Shown here in pieces: positions 18,837 to 26,647 of a DNA stretch of 64,000 bases (position 1 is the stretch's first letter; every line of letters starts with the position of its first letter). Both the position numbers and the translations under genes were made by a program. A model generated the notes under the pieces. The model saw only the letters and a program-made list of their open reading frames with translations. It was not told where the DNA came from and ran no database searches. Source of the DNA: Robertmurraya massiliosenegalensis JC6 (GTDB lineage Bacteria; Bacillota; Bacilli; Bacillales; Cytobacillaceae); contig NZ_HE978514.1 of the NCBI RefSeq assembly GCF_000311725.1, positions 490,478 through 554,477 of the forward strand. Reading direction: 5' to 3'.

Positions 18837-19416
18837 TCATATATTTATTTAGTTTTTCATTTATAGCATCGTAAAGAAGAGTTAAATTATCATTGGGCAC
18901 AGCAAATAACACGGATGGATAAATCTTTATTCTTGCATCCGACATCGTAACATCACTGTCAAGATTTGAAACGATATTAAATCTCTTAAACAATCTAATT
19001 GTATCTCTAAACACTGTTTTATCTATGTTTGTTTTGGCTTCAATTTTGAGCATATTATACTTTTCGTGTATTTCATCTGATAAAACGATTACTTCCTCAT
19101 TCAGAGTTAATTCCTTCCGTTTTTCGATATACAATAGCCTCAAGATTAGTAAAATAATGCTTTCAATTTTCCTTAGCCTTATCCTCCCAGTGCCAGCAAC
19201 ATTAGTAAGGGCAACAACGCCTTGCATCTCATTAATTTCAATTCTATAACCTAGTAAATCGAAGTATTCTATGAAAAGCTCTCTATTCTGGACAATAAAA
19301 ATATAATCATTCCGTGTATCGTCTTTTTTCTTAAGGATAAAGCAATGATTGAGAAGTTTATTAGCAGTCGTTCTAAATTTTTCTTTTTGTATGACACTTT
19401 CTTTTAATATTTCCAT
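18793..19416 (-). CDS. jetB: Wadjet subunit JetB (DUF4194, MukE-like)
   Basis: MukE-like accessory subunit with winged-helix folds that binds the JetA kleisin and regulates DNA engagement. It is 207 residues, normal for DUF4194, with YIFIVQNRELFIEYFDLLGY and a central RIRLRKIESIILLILRLLYI helix characteristic of the family. It ends in an acidic tail (GGEQNDDEETMQD) encoded in the overlap with jetC. Only 5 nt separate it from jetA. Confidence 0.9.
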   Translation of the reverse strand: MEILKESVIQKEKFRTTANKLLNHCFILKKKDDTRNDYIFIVQNRELFIEYFDLLGYRIEINEMQGVVALTNVAGTGRIRLRKIESIILLILRLLYIEKRKELTLNEEVIVLSDEIHEKYNMLKIEAKTNIDKTVFRDTIRLFKRFNIVSNLDSDVTMSDARIKIYPSVLFAVPNDNLTLLYDAINEKLNKYMNGGEQNDDEETMQD

Positions 19417-19421
19417 TCTTA

Positions 19422-20837
19422 CTATTCACACCTCTCAATCACAAAATCTGAGAATCGAAAATCATTAACCGTAATAACCTCATTAGTTTGGGTTGTTTTA
19501 TACATAGATTTTTTGTCTTTTCCATAGAGATTTATAAAAATTATCCTTATTAAATCTCTCTTAGTATCTAAAGGAAGCGTAGAAGCCAGGACAGCTTGTT
19601 TATCCCTTAATAATTCTTCAATATATGTATTAATATTTTTTCTAGAAAATCTATTCTTATTTTTTTCATGTAAAGCAAGTTTCCGGCGTTCTCGCTCATC
19701 TTCCGAAATCCCAAGCGTAGAGCTAAGTTCTTGTGGCATAGACATTTTCCTTGAAATAGGAACTACATATAGCGAGTCACTATCGATAAATCCTTGTGGG
19801 AATATATTAAACACATTAAGGAGTGTGTCATCCACCTCATCATATAGGTTTATGGTTTCATCACGATTAAATTCATCAGATAAATACGCTAGTATCTTTG
19901 AAATCTTACCTTCTGTATTATTAGTATTAGTCAAAAGGAACTTCGCTCTAGCAACAGCACTTCCAATGTATTTAGCATTTTTGTTGTCTATTTCGGAAAT
20001 AATATCATCATAATTTCTAAAGGCCGAGATAACATTTAGTATCTTTCCTCTCAATAAATCTTCTGCTTCTACTTTTTCTTCTACTTGCTCTATTTCCATA
20101 TAGCCCAGTACTGCACGCTCAAAAATATTTTTATCATTTAATATGTTGTAAAGATTCTCAATTATTGACGTTCTAAAATGTGATATATTATCACTTGTTT
20201 TAATACGATGATAGGCTTTAGATCCGATATCTTTATGGTAAACAAAGAAATCCTGTACAATTTCCCCAGCCGTCTTTTCATTTGTAATAGCATCAATATA
20301 TTTCTTAATATTGGTGTTTAGTTTCTTTAGACCCGTTATTAATTCTTCTGTATTTTCTACTACACGTTTTATAATGTATTCATAGGGCTTCACATAGGCT
20401 TCTTTATTCAAAAGGGTGGCATGTATTTGAGATACTAGGCTCTGATATTCCATTTCTTCATTCTTTAATATCTTGTTGAAAGATTCAATCATAGTAGCAG
20501 CATAATCAAACAAATTTATCTTTACCCTATAGTCATTGGAAACCTCATATTCTAACCAACCACTGTCCTTTAAATTACGTAAAATTGCGTTTGCCTTTGC
20601 CCTGGAGTCCTTTGCAATCTCTTCATTATCATCAAATATCATATCTTCACTTGATTGATCTTCAAAATAACTTTCAAGCTCTGCAAGGATAACTTCTTTA
20701 TCAACGCCAAACGACAATTCAGTTTTATATGTATTGTATATGAGCCTGATACAATCAATATAGGTAGTTTTATATTTGCTCGTTAATGGTTTGAAAAAAT
20801 CTTCTGAAATTATGTTGAATAAATTTATGATAATCAC
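19422..20837 (-). CDS. jetA: Wadjet kleisin subunit JetA (DUF5716 type)
   Basis: MukF-like kleisin linking the JetC heads. The 471-residue protein begins MIIINLFNIISEDFFKPLTS, contains an N-terminal winged-helix region (DSGWLEYEVSNDYRVKINLF), a helical middle and a C-terminal region ending FSDFVIERCE. Its features resemble DUF5716-type JetA, which I associate with Wadjet type II, but the subtype is uncertain. It is first in the jetABCD operon; the promoter should lie in the 220 bp upstream. Confidence 0.85.
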   Translation of the reverse strand: MIIINLFNIISEDFFKPLTSKYKTTYIDCIRLIYNTYKTELSFGVDKEVILAELESYFEDQSSEDMIFDDNEEIAKDSRAKANAILRNLKDSGWLEYEVSNDYRVKINLFDYAATMIESFNKILKNEEMEYQSLVSQIHATLLNKEAYVKPYEYIIKRVVENTEELITGLKKLNTNIKKYIDAITNEKTAGEIVQDFFVYHKDIGSKAYHRIKTSDNISHFRTSIIENLYNILNDKNIFERAVLGYMEIEQVEEKVEAEDLLRGKILNVISAFRNYDDIISEIDNKNAKYIGSAVARAKFLLTNTNNTEGKISKILAYLSDEFNRDETINLYDEVDDTLLNVFNIFPQGFIDSDSLYVVPISRKMSMPQELSSTLGISEDERERRKLALHEKNKNRFSRKNINTYIEELLRDKQAVLASTLPLDTKRDLIRIIFINLYGKDKKSMYKTTQTNEVITVNDFRFSDFVIERCE

Positions 20838-20926
20838 CTCGTTTGTAACTATCTGGTGAGAAAATACAGTACTTACTTGATGTTTTAATAATATTGATTT
20901 TAGTACCTAATTGGATACAATAAAAG

Positions 20927-20968
20927 TAAAAGTCCTAGAAATTCACCTGGCCAAATCTAGGACTTCTA
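20927..20968 (-). terminator. Terminator after hsdR
   Basis: AAGTCCTAGA (20930-20939) and TCTAGGACTT (20956-20965) form a perfect 10-bp stem, followed on the minus strand by TTTACTTTTATT. It separates the restriction operon from the Wadjet promoter region. Confidence 0.8.
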
Positions 20969-21058
20969 TCTCTAACTTATCGTTTCGTTGCATTTTCCTT
21001 AAATAGCTTATTAGCTTCTTTTCTTTCAACTTGTACTTGTTTCTGATTTTTAATGAAA

Positions 21059-23965
21059 TTAATAATACATCTCTACATAGCTATATGATTTATCGAACAA
21101 TTCCTTATCCTTAATCTTGTATTTCACCCATATCACGCTACGCAAAGCTTTCTTGACTTCTTGCTTACCGGTTGTTGTACTTTGCCAATCTGGGAAACGT
21201 ACAATTTTCACAATATCATCAATGTCATTTACGATTCTTTCAACGATAATAGGGGTATTCCTATTCTTCACACCATTAAATAGTTCTGTAAGGGCTGCTT
21301 TCCCTTTATCAATTTCTTCTTCGGGCACAGTTTCTTTTTCTGCTTCTGCCGCATCCTTCGCAAGTTCAAGAAGCCTTTTTAAGAACTCAACGCTAGTTAT
21401 TAAGCCTTGCTCATGTCTTTCTCTTAATTCTTCGAGTCTTTCACCTAATTTAATGAATTTCGGGTCTTTTCCGTGTTCTTGGATTCTGGCAACAAGATTA
21501 ATTTCTATTCTCTTAGCTGCTTTGTTTGGATCCTTGCGCCCTTCAAGATATTCATCAATAATATCCGCATCTAGACGCAAAATGTCTAAGTCATCATGGA
21601 CCTCATATACACTTACATTTTCATGTACCAATTCGATTGTTTTTGAACCAAGAGCGGCCCAAATGAGTGCACCTGAACCATTTGTTGGTTTTACCGATTC
21701 ATAAACTTTGGTGAGCCATAAATAATCGTATTTGAATGGAACTAAAAACTGATCTGGGGAAAGTGCATCCCATGCCCGATTGAGTACCCGATAATCGGCT
21801 CCGAACTGGTCTTTTTCTTTGTTTGTAGGTAGGCATTCTTGCGCCGCAACCAGCCCCTCCCATCCTTCAACCGTTCGATCAACTCCATAAAAATATTGCA
21901 AACACTTTTTCATCAGTTTCGGTAATTCATTTTTAACGTCATCAATGTTTGTAATAACCTTCTGAACACTTTTTTCATCAAAATCAAGAGCATTTGCAAC
22001 ATTGTCAAATATTCCGATATAGTCAACAATAAGTCCGTGTGTTTTTTCCTGACCATATACACGATTTGTACGACATATTGCCTGTAATAGCGTATGATCT
22101 TTCATAGGTTTGTCCAGATACATCGCTTGAAGAATTGGTGCGTCAAACCCTGTTAATAATTTCGATGTAACGATCACCAGTTTGAGAGGGCTATCCTTCT
22201 CACGAAAATAATCCAGAAGTTTCGCTTCTGCATCACGATCTCGGCGAAATGCTTTGTATTTATCTTCTTTGTCATTATTAGTATCCATGATAATTGTTGT
22301 TGCTTCTTCACCTAGTAATTTATCAAGCTCTTGCTTATACAGCAAACAGCATTCACGGTCGTAACAAACAACCTGTCCTTTAAATCCGCTAGGTTCGATT
22401 TTTTCTTTAAAATGTTTGGCAATATGTTCACAGACTTTCTTAATTCTGTCTGGCGATTTCATGACTGCTTCAATCTTAACACGACGAGCGAGTTCACTTT
22501 TTTCCTGTTCAGTCAGGTTTTTTGTCAATTCATCAAAAGCTAAATCAACCGCCTCTTGATTAATGTGTAAATCAACTGGCACCGCTTCAAAATGCAATGG
22601 TAAGGTTGCATTATCCCTTATAGAATCAGAAAATGAGTAACGACTCATATAGCCAGATTTATCTTCTTCTGCTCCAAATGTATAGAATGTATTCTTGTCG
22701 ATACGATTAATAGGAGTACCAGTTAAGCCGAAGAAAAATGCATTTGGTAATGCCATACGCATTTTTTCTCCCAAGTCACCTTCTTGTGTTCGGTGAGCCT
22801 CGTCTACCATTAAAATAATGTTATCTCTCTGATTAAGTACACCATCCACTTCACCAAACTTAAATATAGTGGTGATGAGGATTTTTCTCATATCCCCTTT
22901 GAAAAAGCTAACTAGATCTTCTTTGCTACTTGCACTCGCTAAATTGGGGATATCAGACGCATTGAAGGTAGCAGTAATTTGAGTTTCAAGGTCAATTCGA
23001 TCATCCACAATAACAACAGTAGGATTTTTCAGTTCTGGAATCATCCGAAGTTTTTGTGCCGCAAATACCATAAGAAGTGATTTTCCACTCCCTTGGAAGT
23101 GCCAAATAAGACCCTTTTTCGGATAGCCCGCTTTCACACGTTCGACAATAAGATTTGCCCCTTCAAATTGCTGATAGCGACAAATGATTTTATATTTCCG
23201 ATATTTCTTGTCCGTAGCAAATATGGTGAAGAATTGGAAGATATCCATGATGATTTCAGGTTTTATCATGGATAGAACACTGCGCTCAACATCTGCAAGC
23301 GTCCCTTCAGCCTTGTTTTCAGCTGTATGCCAAGGTCCCCATAGATTGATTGGCATGCAAACAGAACCGTAACGAAAATGCTTTCCTTCGGAGGCAAAAT
23401 TAAATACATTTGTCACAAACATTTGAGGAATACTTTTCTCATAGGCAGAAATATCCCCTGCACCGTCCATCCAAGTGATAGCACCTCTAGTTGGTGTTTT
23501 CAGCTCACCGATAGCAATTGGAAACCCGTTAATAAGCAATACAATATCCAATCTCTTCCCGCCATCTTCCTTAGGGAAGACCCATTGATTGGTGACAACA
23601 TATTCATTAAGAGCCATATTTTCTTTTGTTAGCGTACCAAAGAAACGGATTGGGACCATTCTTCCATCTTTACCAAATGGATATGAATTTTCTTCAAAAA
23701 CTAACTTTTTGAATAGCTCATTTTGGGTAACCAAGTTATGTGGTTGCACAGATAGAATGACCGTTCGTAGCTTATAGATCACCTCATCTGCACGCGTTGG
23801 ATCCTCAGCAATTTCAGGATTGAGCCGAATAAGTGCCTCCCGGACCATAGGCTCAACCATTACATCAGAATGTTGGCGTGGAAGATCTTCAGCAGGAATA
23901 TATCTCCAACCATTCTTGCATATTTTTTCCACTAGCATTTTTTCAAAATCGTGCTCAGTAAACAT
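21059..23965 (-). CDS. hsdR: Type I restriction endonuclease subunit R (HsdR)
   Basis: Motor and nuclease subunit of a type I restriction-modification enzyme: translocates DNA and cuts unmethylated DNA far from the target. In 968 residues I see the N-terminal nuclease site (D140 and ELK at 154-156), helicase Walker A FQGSGKS near 290-296, DEAH at 388-391 (VDEAHRTQEG), helicase motif VVTSKLLTGFDAPIL near 610 and AICRTNRVYG, then a long helical C-terminus ending YVEMYY. All motifs are present. It follows hsdS by 49 nt with a strong GGAGGTGAAAAT ribosome binding site. Confidence 0.95.
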   Translation of the reverse strand: MFTEHDFEKMLVEKICKNGWRYIPAEDLPRQHSDVMVEPMVREALIRLNPEIAEDPTRADEVIYKLRTVILSVQPHNLVTQNELFKKLVFEENSYPFGKDGRMVPIRFFGTLTKENMALNEYVVTNQWVFPKEDGGKRLDIVLLINGFPIAIGELKTPTRGAITWMDGAGDISAYEKSIPQMFVTNVFNFASEGKHFRYGSVCMPINLWGPWHTAENKAEGTLADVERSVLSMIKPEIIMDIFQFFTIFATDKKYRKYKIICRYQQFEGANLIVERVKAGYPKKGLIWHFQGSGKSLLMVFAAQKLRMIPELKNPTVVIVDDRIDLETQITATFNASDIPNLASASSKEDLVSFFKGDMRKILITTIFKFGEVDGVLNQRDNIILMVDEAHRTQEGDLGEKMRMALPNAFFFGLTGTPINRIDKNTFYTFGAEEDKSGYMSRYSFSDSIRDNATLPLHFEAVPVDLHINQEAVDLAFDELTKNLTEQEKSELARRVKIEAVMKSPDRIKKVCEHIAKHFKEKIEPSGFKGQVVCYDRECCLLYKQELDKLLGEEATTIIMDTNNDKEDKYKAFRRDRDAEAKLLDYFREKDSPLKLVIVTSKLLTGFDAPILQAMYLDKPMKDHTLLQAICRTNRVYGQEKTHGLIVDYIGIFDNVANALDFDEKSVQKVITNIDDVKNELPKLMKKCLQYFYGVDRTVEGWEGLVAAQECLPTNKEKDQFGADYRVLNRAWDALSPDQFLVPFKYDYLWLTKVYESVKPTNGSGALIWAALGSKTIELVHENVSVYEVHDDLDILRLDADIIDEYLEGRKDPNKAAKRIEINLVARIQEHGKDPKFIKLGERLEELRERHEQGLITSVEFLKRLLELAKDAAEAEKETVPEEEIDKGKAALTELFNGVKNRNTPIIVERIVNDIDDIVKIVRFPDWQSTTTGKQEVKKALRSVIWVKYKIKDKELFDKSYSYVEMYY

Positions 23966-24014
23966 ATTTTCACCTCCGAGATAGATTTATAATAATAATT
24001 CCATAAAGAATCCT

Positions 24015-25151
24015 TTAACCTACATATTGCTTCATAAGGGATTTGACCGTGTTTTCAAGGTTTGAGATTGTTTGTTGTAATTCATATTTTGATTTATCAA
24101 TTTGTTGGACGAAAGCAGCAAATTGATTCTGAAGGTCCAACGGTGGCAGAATAACTAGCAACTTCTTCAATTTTTCGCCCGTCAAATGTGGGATTGTTGA
24201 TTTTCCAACAATATCCTCAAAGCCATTAAGACTTGCACGCATAAAAAATACATATGCTAAATACTCTGGTACAAGTATTTCCGGATTACAGCGCACACGA
24301 TGAAGAGCCTTTTGAAAGTAGCAGTCTTCTATCTCCTCATTCCATATGGCAGTTCTGCCAACTTCACCACCTTCGCATACTAGCAAGTCACCCTTTTGGA
24401 GAGAAAACTCAACTCTATCTTTTTCAATAAAGTCCATCTTTTTGAGATTACTAAGATCAAAATGAAACCATTGAACATTGAAATTTGCAAGATATGGATA
24501 TTGACATTCTCCTGTCTGCTTCTTTGCATCAAGCATCTTCCCAAGACGAGTGTTCGAAACTTTTCCTAAAGGAGCAACAGGCCATCCCATCTGATTTGCA
24601 ACAGGATTTCCGAACATCTCAATAAATCGCGATTTAACAAGATCATTGGTTAAAGAAAGTAGCTTTTTATAAGCTTGTTTAGTTTCATTTGCAGCCCACA
24701 ATAACTCTGCAAGCTTCTCCTGTTCTTTAATATCAGGTAAATTGAATTTGTATTCAAGCAATACCTTTGGTGAAAGCCTCTTAGACATTGTTCCGTCAGA
24801 AAATTTTTCGGCAAATTCCCAAAAGGTATCCGTATTTAATACAAAAGGAAGTAGTTTCTTTATTAGTCTATCCTCGGCACGCAGTACGATAGAATCACCA
24901 GAAGTGATTCCATCAAAATTAACTATAGATGCCCGCCTCAAATACACATTACGTCGAGCTATCAAGATATCACCTGCACGAAAGACTTTCATGGCGGATT
25001 TTAACAAGTCCGTATTTCCATAGTTTTTTATTTCAACTTCACCTGAAATATAATGTTCAAGTCCGACAAATTTATCATATTTACAATTTGAGGGATTATC
25101 TTCACGATCCGAAATGACATCGACGATATCCCCTAATCTATACTTGATCAT
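24015..25151 (-). CDS. hsdS: Type I restriction specificity subunit (HsdS)
   Basis: Specificity subunit that recognises the bipartite DNA target for both methylation and cleavage. The 378 residues show two target-recognition domains (about 1-140 and 195-345), each followed by a conserved helical spacer: IKEQEKLAELLWAANETKQA near 140-160 and DLQNQFAAFVQQIDKSKYEL near 345-362. The first half starts RLGDIVDVISDR, the second GWPVAPLGKVSNTRLGKMLD. The start overlaps the hsdM stop (ATGA). The recognised sequence cannot be read from the protein. Confidence 0.95.
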   Translation of the reverse strand: MIKYRLGDIVDVISDREDNPSNCKYDKFVGLEHYISGEVEIKNYGNTDLLKSAMKVFRAGDILIARRNVYLRRASIVNFDGITSGDSIVLRAEDRLIKKLLPFVLNTDTFWEFAEKFSDGTMSKRLSPKVLLEYKFNLPDIKEQEKLAELLWAANETKQAYKKLLSLTNDLVKSRFIEMFGNPVANQMGWPVAPLGKVSNTRLGKMLDAKKQTGECQYPYLANFNVQWFHFDLSNLKKMDFIEKDRVEFSLQKGDLLVCEGGEVGRTAIWNEEIEDCYFQKALHRVRCNPEILVPEYLAYVFFMRASLNGFEDIVGKSTIPHLTGEKLKKLLVILPPLDLQNQFAAFVQQIDKSKYELQQTISNLENTVKSLMKQYVG

Positions 25152-26647
25152 TGTTTCTCACCACTATTCTCATAAAGCATATATTTTAATGTTTCATATG
25201 ATTTCTTAAACTCATCACTGCTACTTAACCAACTATCGAGGGCCTCGTCAAGAGAATACGATTCTTCACTATCCTTTTCACCAGTTGTCTTAACATACAG
25301 TGGAATGCTCAGTTTGCTACCATATTCAACAATCTGGTCAAGACTTGCAATAGCAGAAAAGCCTTCTTCTATCTTAAACTCACTATATGTTTGAGCAATT
25401 CTATGGATATGCTCTTCTTCAAGATAGCTTTCTGCATTCTTCCGAGTTACTTCATTCTTTGCATTAATGAATAACACTTGTCCTCTGCGAGAAACTTCCT
25501 TATTAGTCCGGCAAATAACAATACATGCCTCCATTGGTGAGTTAAAGAACAAGTTCTTTCCAATCCCAATCACACATTCGACCAGATCACTTCTCACAAG
25601 CTTTTCACGCATTTCCTTTTCCTCATCACGAAACAAAACGCCATGCGGAAATAGAATGGCACATCTGCCTGTTTTAGGATCTAAACTTTTTAATATGTGT
25701 TGAAAAAACGCATAATCTGCACGGCCTTGTGGCGGCGTTCCAAGGAAATTGCGTCCATACTTATCTGCCGAAAAGGCTTCACGGTCCCACTGTTTAATAG
25801 AATATGGTGGATTAGCAAGTACTAAATCAAATTGCATAAGTTGACCATTTTCGATAAAGGCAGGATTTTTCAAAGTGTCGTCGTTGATTATTTGAAAGTC
25901 TTTTACGCCATGAAGGAATAGGTTCATACGACCAATAGCCGATGTTAGTGCATTAATTTCCTGCCCATAAATCTTTACATTTCTCCATTCCAGATCCTGC
26001 TGCTTCAAATAAGCTATGGAGGATATTAGCATACCTGCACTACCACATGTCGGATCATAAATGCTTTCACCAGATTGTGGTTTGAGCATTTCAGTCATGA
26101 GATGCACTACTGTTCGATTCGTATAAAATTCTTGAGCTGTATGCCCGCTATCATCCGCAAATTTCTTAATCAAATATTCATAGCCTTGACCTAGTTCATC
26201 TTCAGGACAGTTCTCCATTGATAGAGTTTTTGTGGAGAAGTGTTCAATTAAATCTTTCAGCAATTCATCAGGCAGTCGATTTTTGTTCGTCCAAGCACCA
26301 TCGCCAAAGACGCCATGTAACTTTTCAACATTTGCTTTTTCAATTGCACGAAAGGCATTAATGATGGCAACACCCACGTTTTCAGATACTGAGCGGACAT
26401 CTTTCCAGTGGGATCCTTTTGGAACAATGAATCGATGGTTTTCTTCCCATTCTAGGGCTTCTTCATCTCCATCATATTCTTTCAAAATCTCCGTACATTC
26501 TTCATCATAAACATCACAAATTCGCTTAAAAAACATAAGAGGAAAAATGTATTGTTTATATGATCCTGCATCAATATGTGTACGAAGAAGGACTGCAGAA
26601 TTCCATAGATAGGATTTCAATTCATCAAGTGTAATTCGATTACTCAC
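25148..26647 (-). CDS. hsdM: Type I DNA methyltransferase subunit HsdM (second, stand-alone copy)
   Basis: N6-adenine methyltransferase subunit. The GTG at 26647 is preferred because GGAGG lies 8 nt upstream and the product then starts MSNRITLDELKSYLWNSAVL, giving 499 residues; the open frame upstream overlaps the preceding gene. It has the HsdM N-terminal helical domain, SAM-binding motif DPTCGSAGM at about 198-206, and catalytic NPPY at about 279-282. It differs from the neighbouring fused HsdM across its length, so this is not a recent duplication. Start and stop overlap both neighbours, implying a tightly coupled operon. Confidence 0.93.
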   Translation of the reverse strand: MSNRITLDELKSYLWNSAVLLRTHIDAGSYKQYIFPLMFFKRICDVYDEECTEILKEYDGDEEALEWEENHRFIVPKGSHWKDVRSVSENVGVAIINAFRAIEKANVEKLHGVFGDGAWTNKNRLPDELLKDLIEHFSTKTLSMENCPEDELGQGYEYLIKKFADDSGHTAQEFYTNRTVVHLMTEMLKPQSGESIYDPTCGSAGMLISSIAYLKQQDLEWRNVKIYGQEINALTSAIGRMNLFLHGVKDFQIINDDTLKNPAFIENGQLMQFDLVLANPPYSIKQWDREAFSADKYGRNFLGTPPQGRADYAFFQHILKSLDPKTGRCAILFPHGVLFRDEEKEMREKLVRSDLVECVIGIGKNLFFNSPMEACIVICRTNKEVSRRGQVLFINAKNEVTRKNAESYLEEEHIHRIAQTYSEFKIEEGFSAIASLDQIVEYGSKLSIPLYVKTTGEKDSEESYSLDEALDSWLSSSDEFKKSYETLKYMLYENSGEKQ

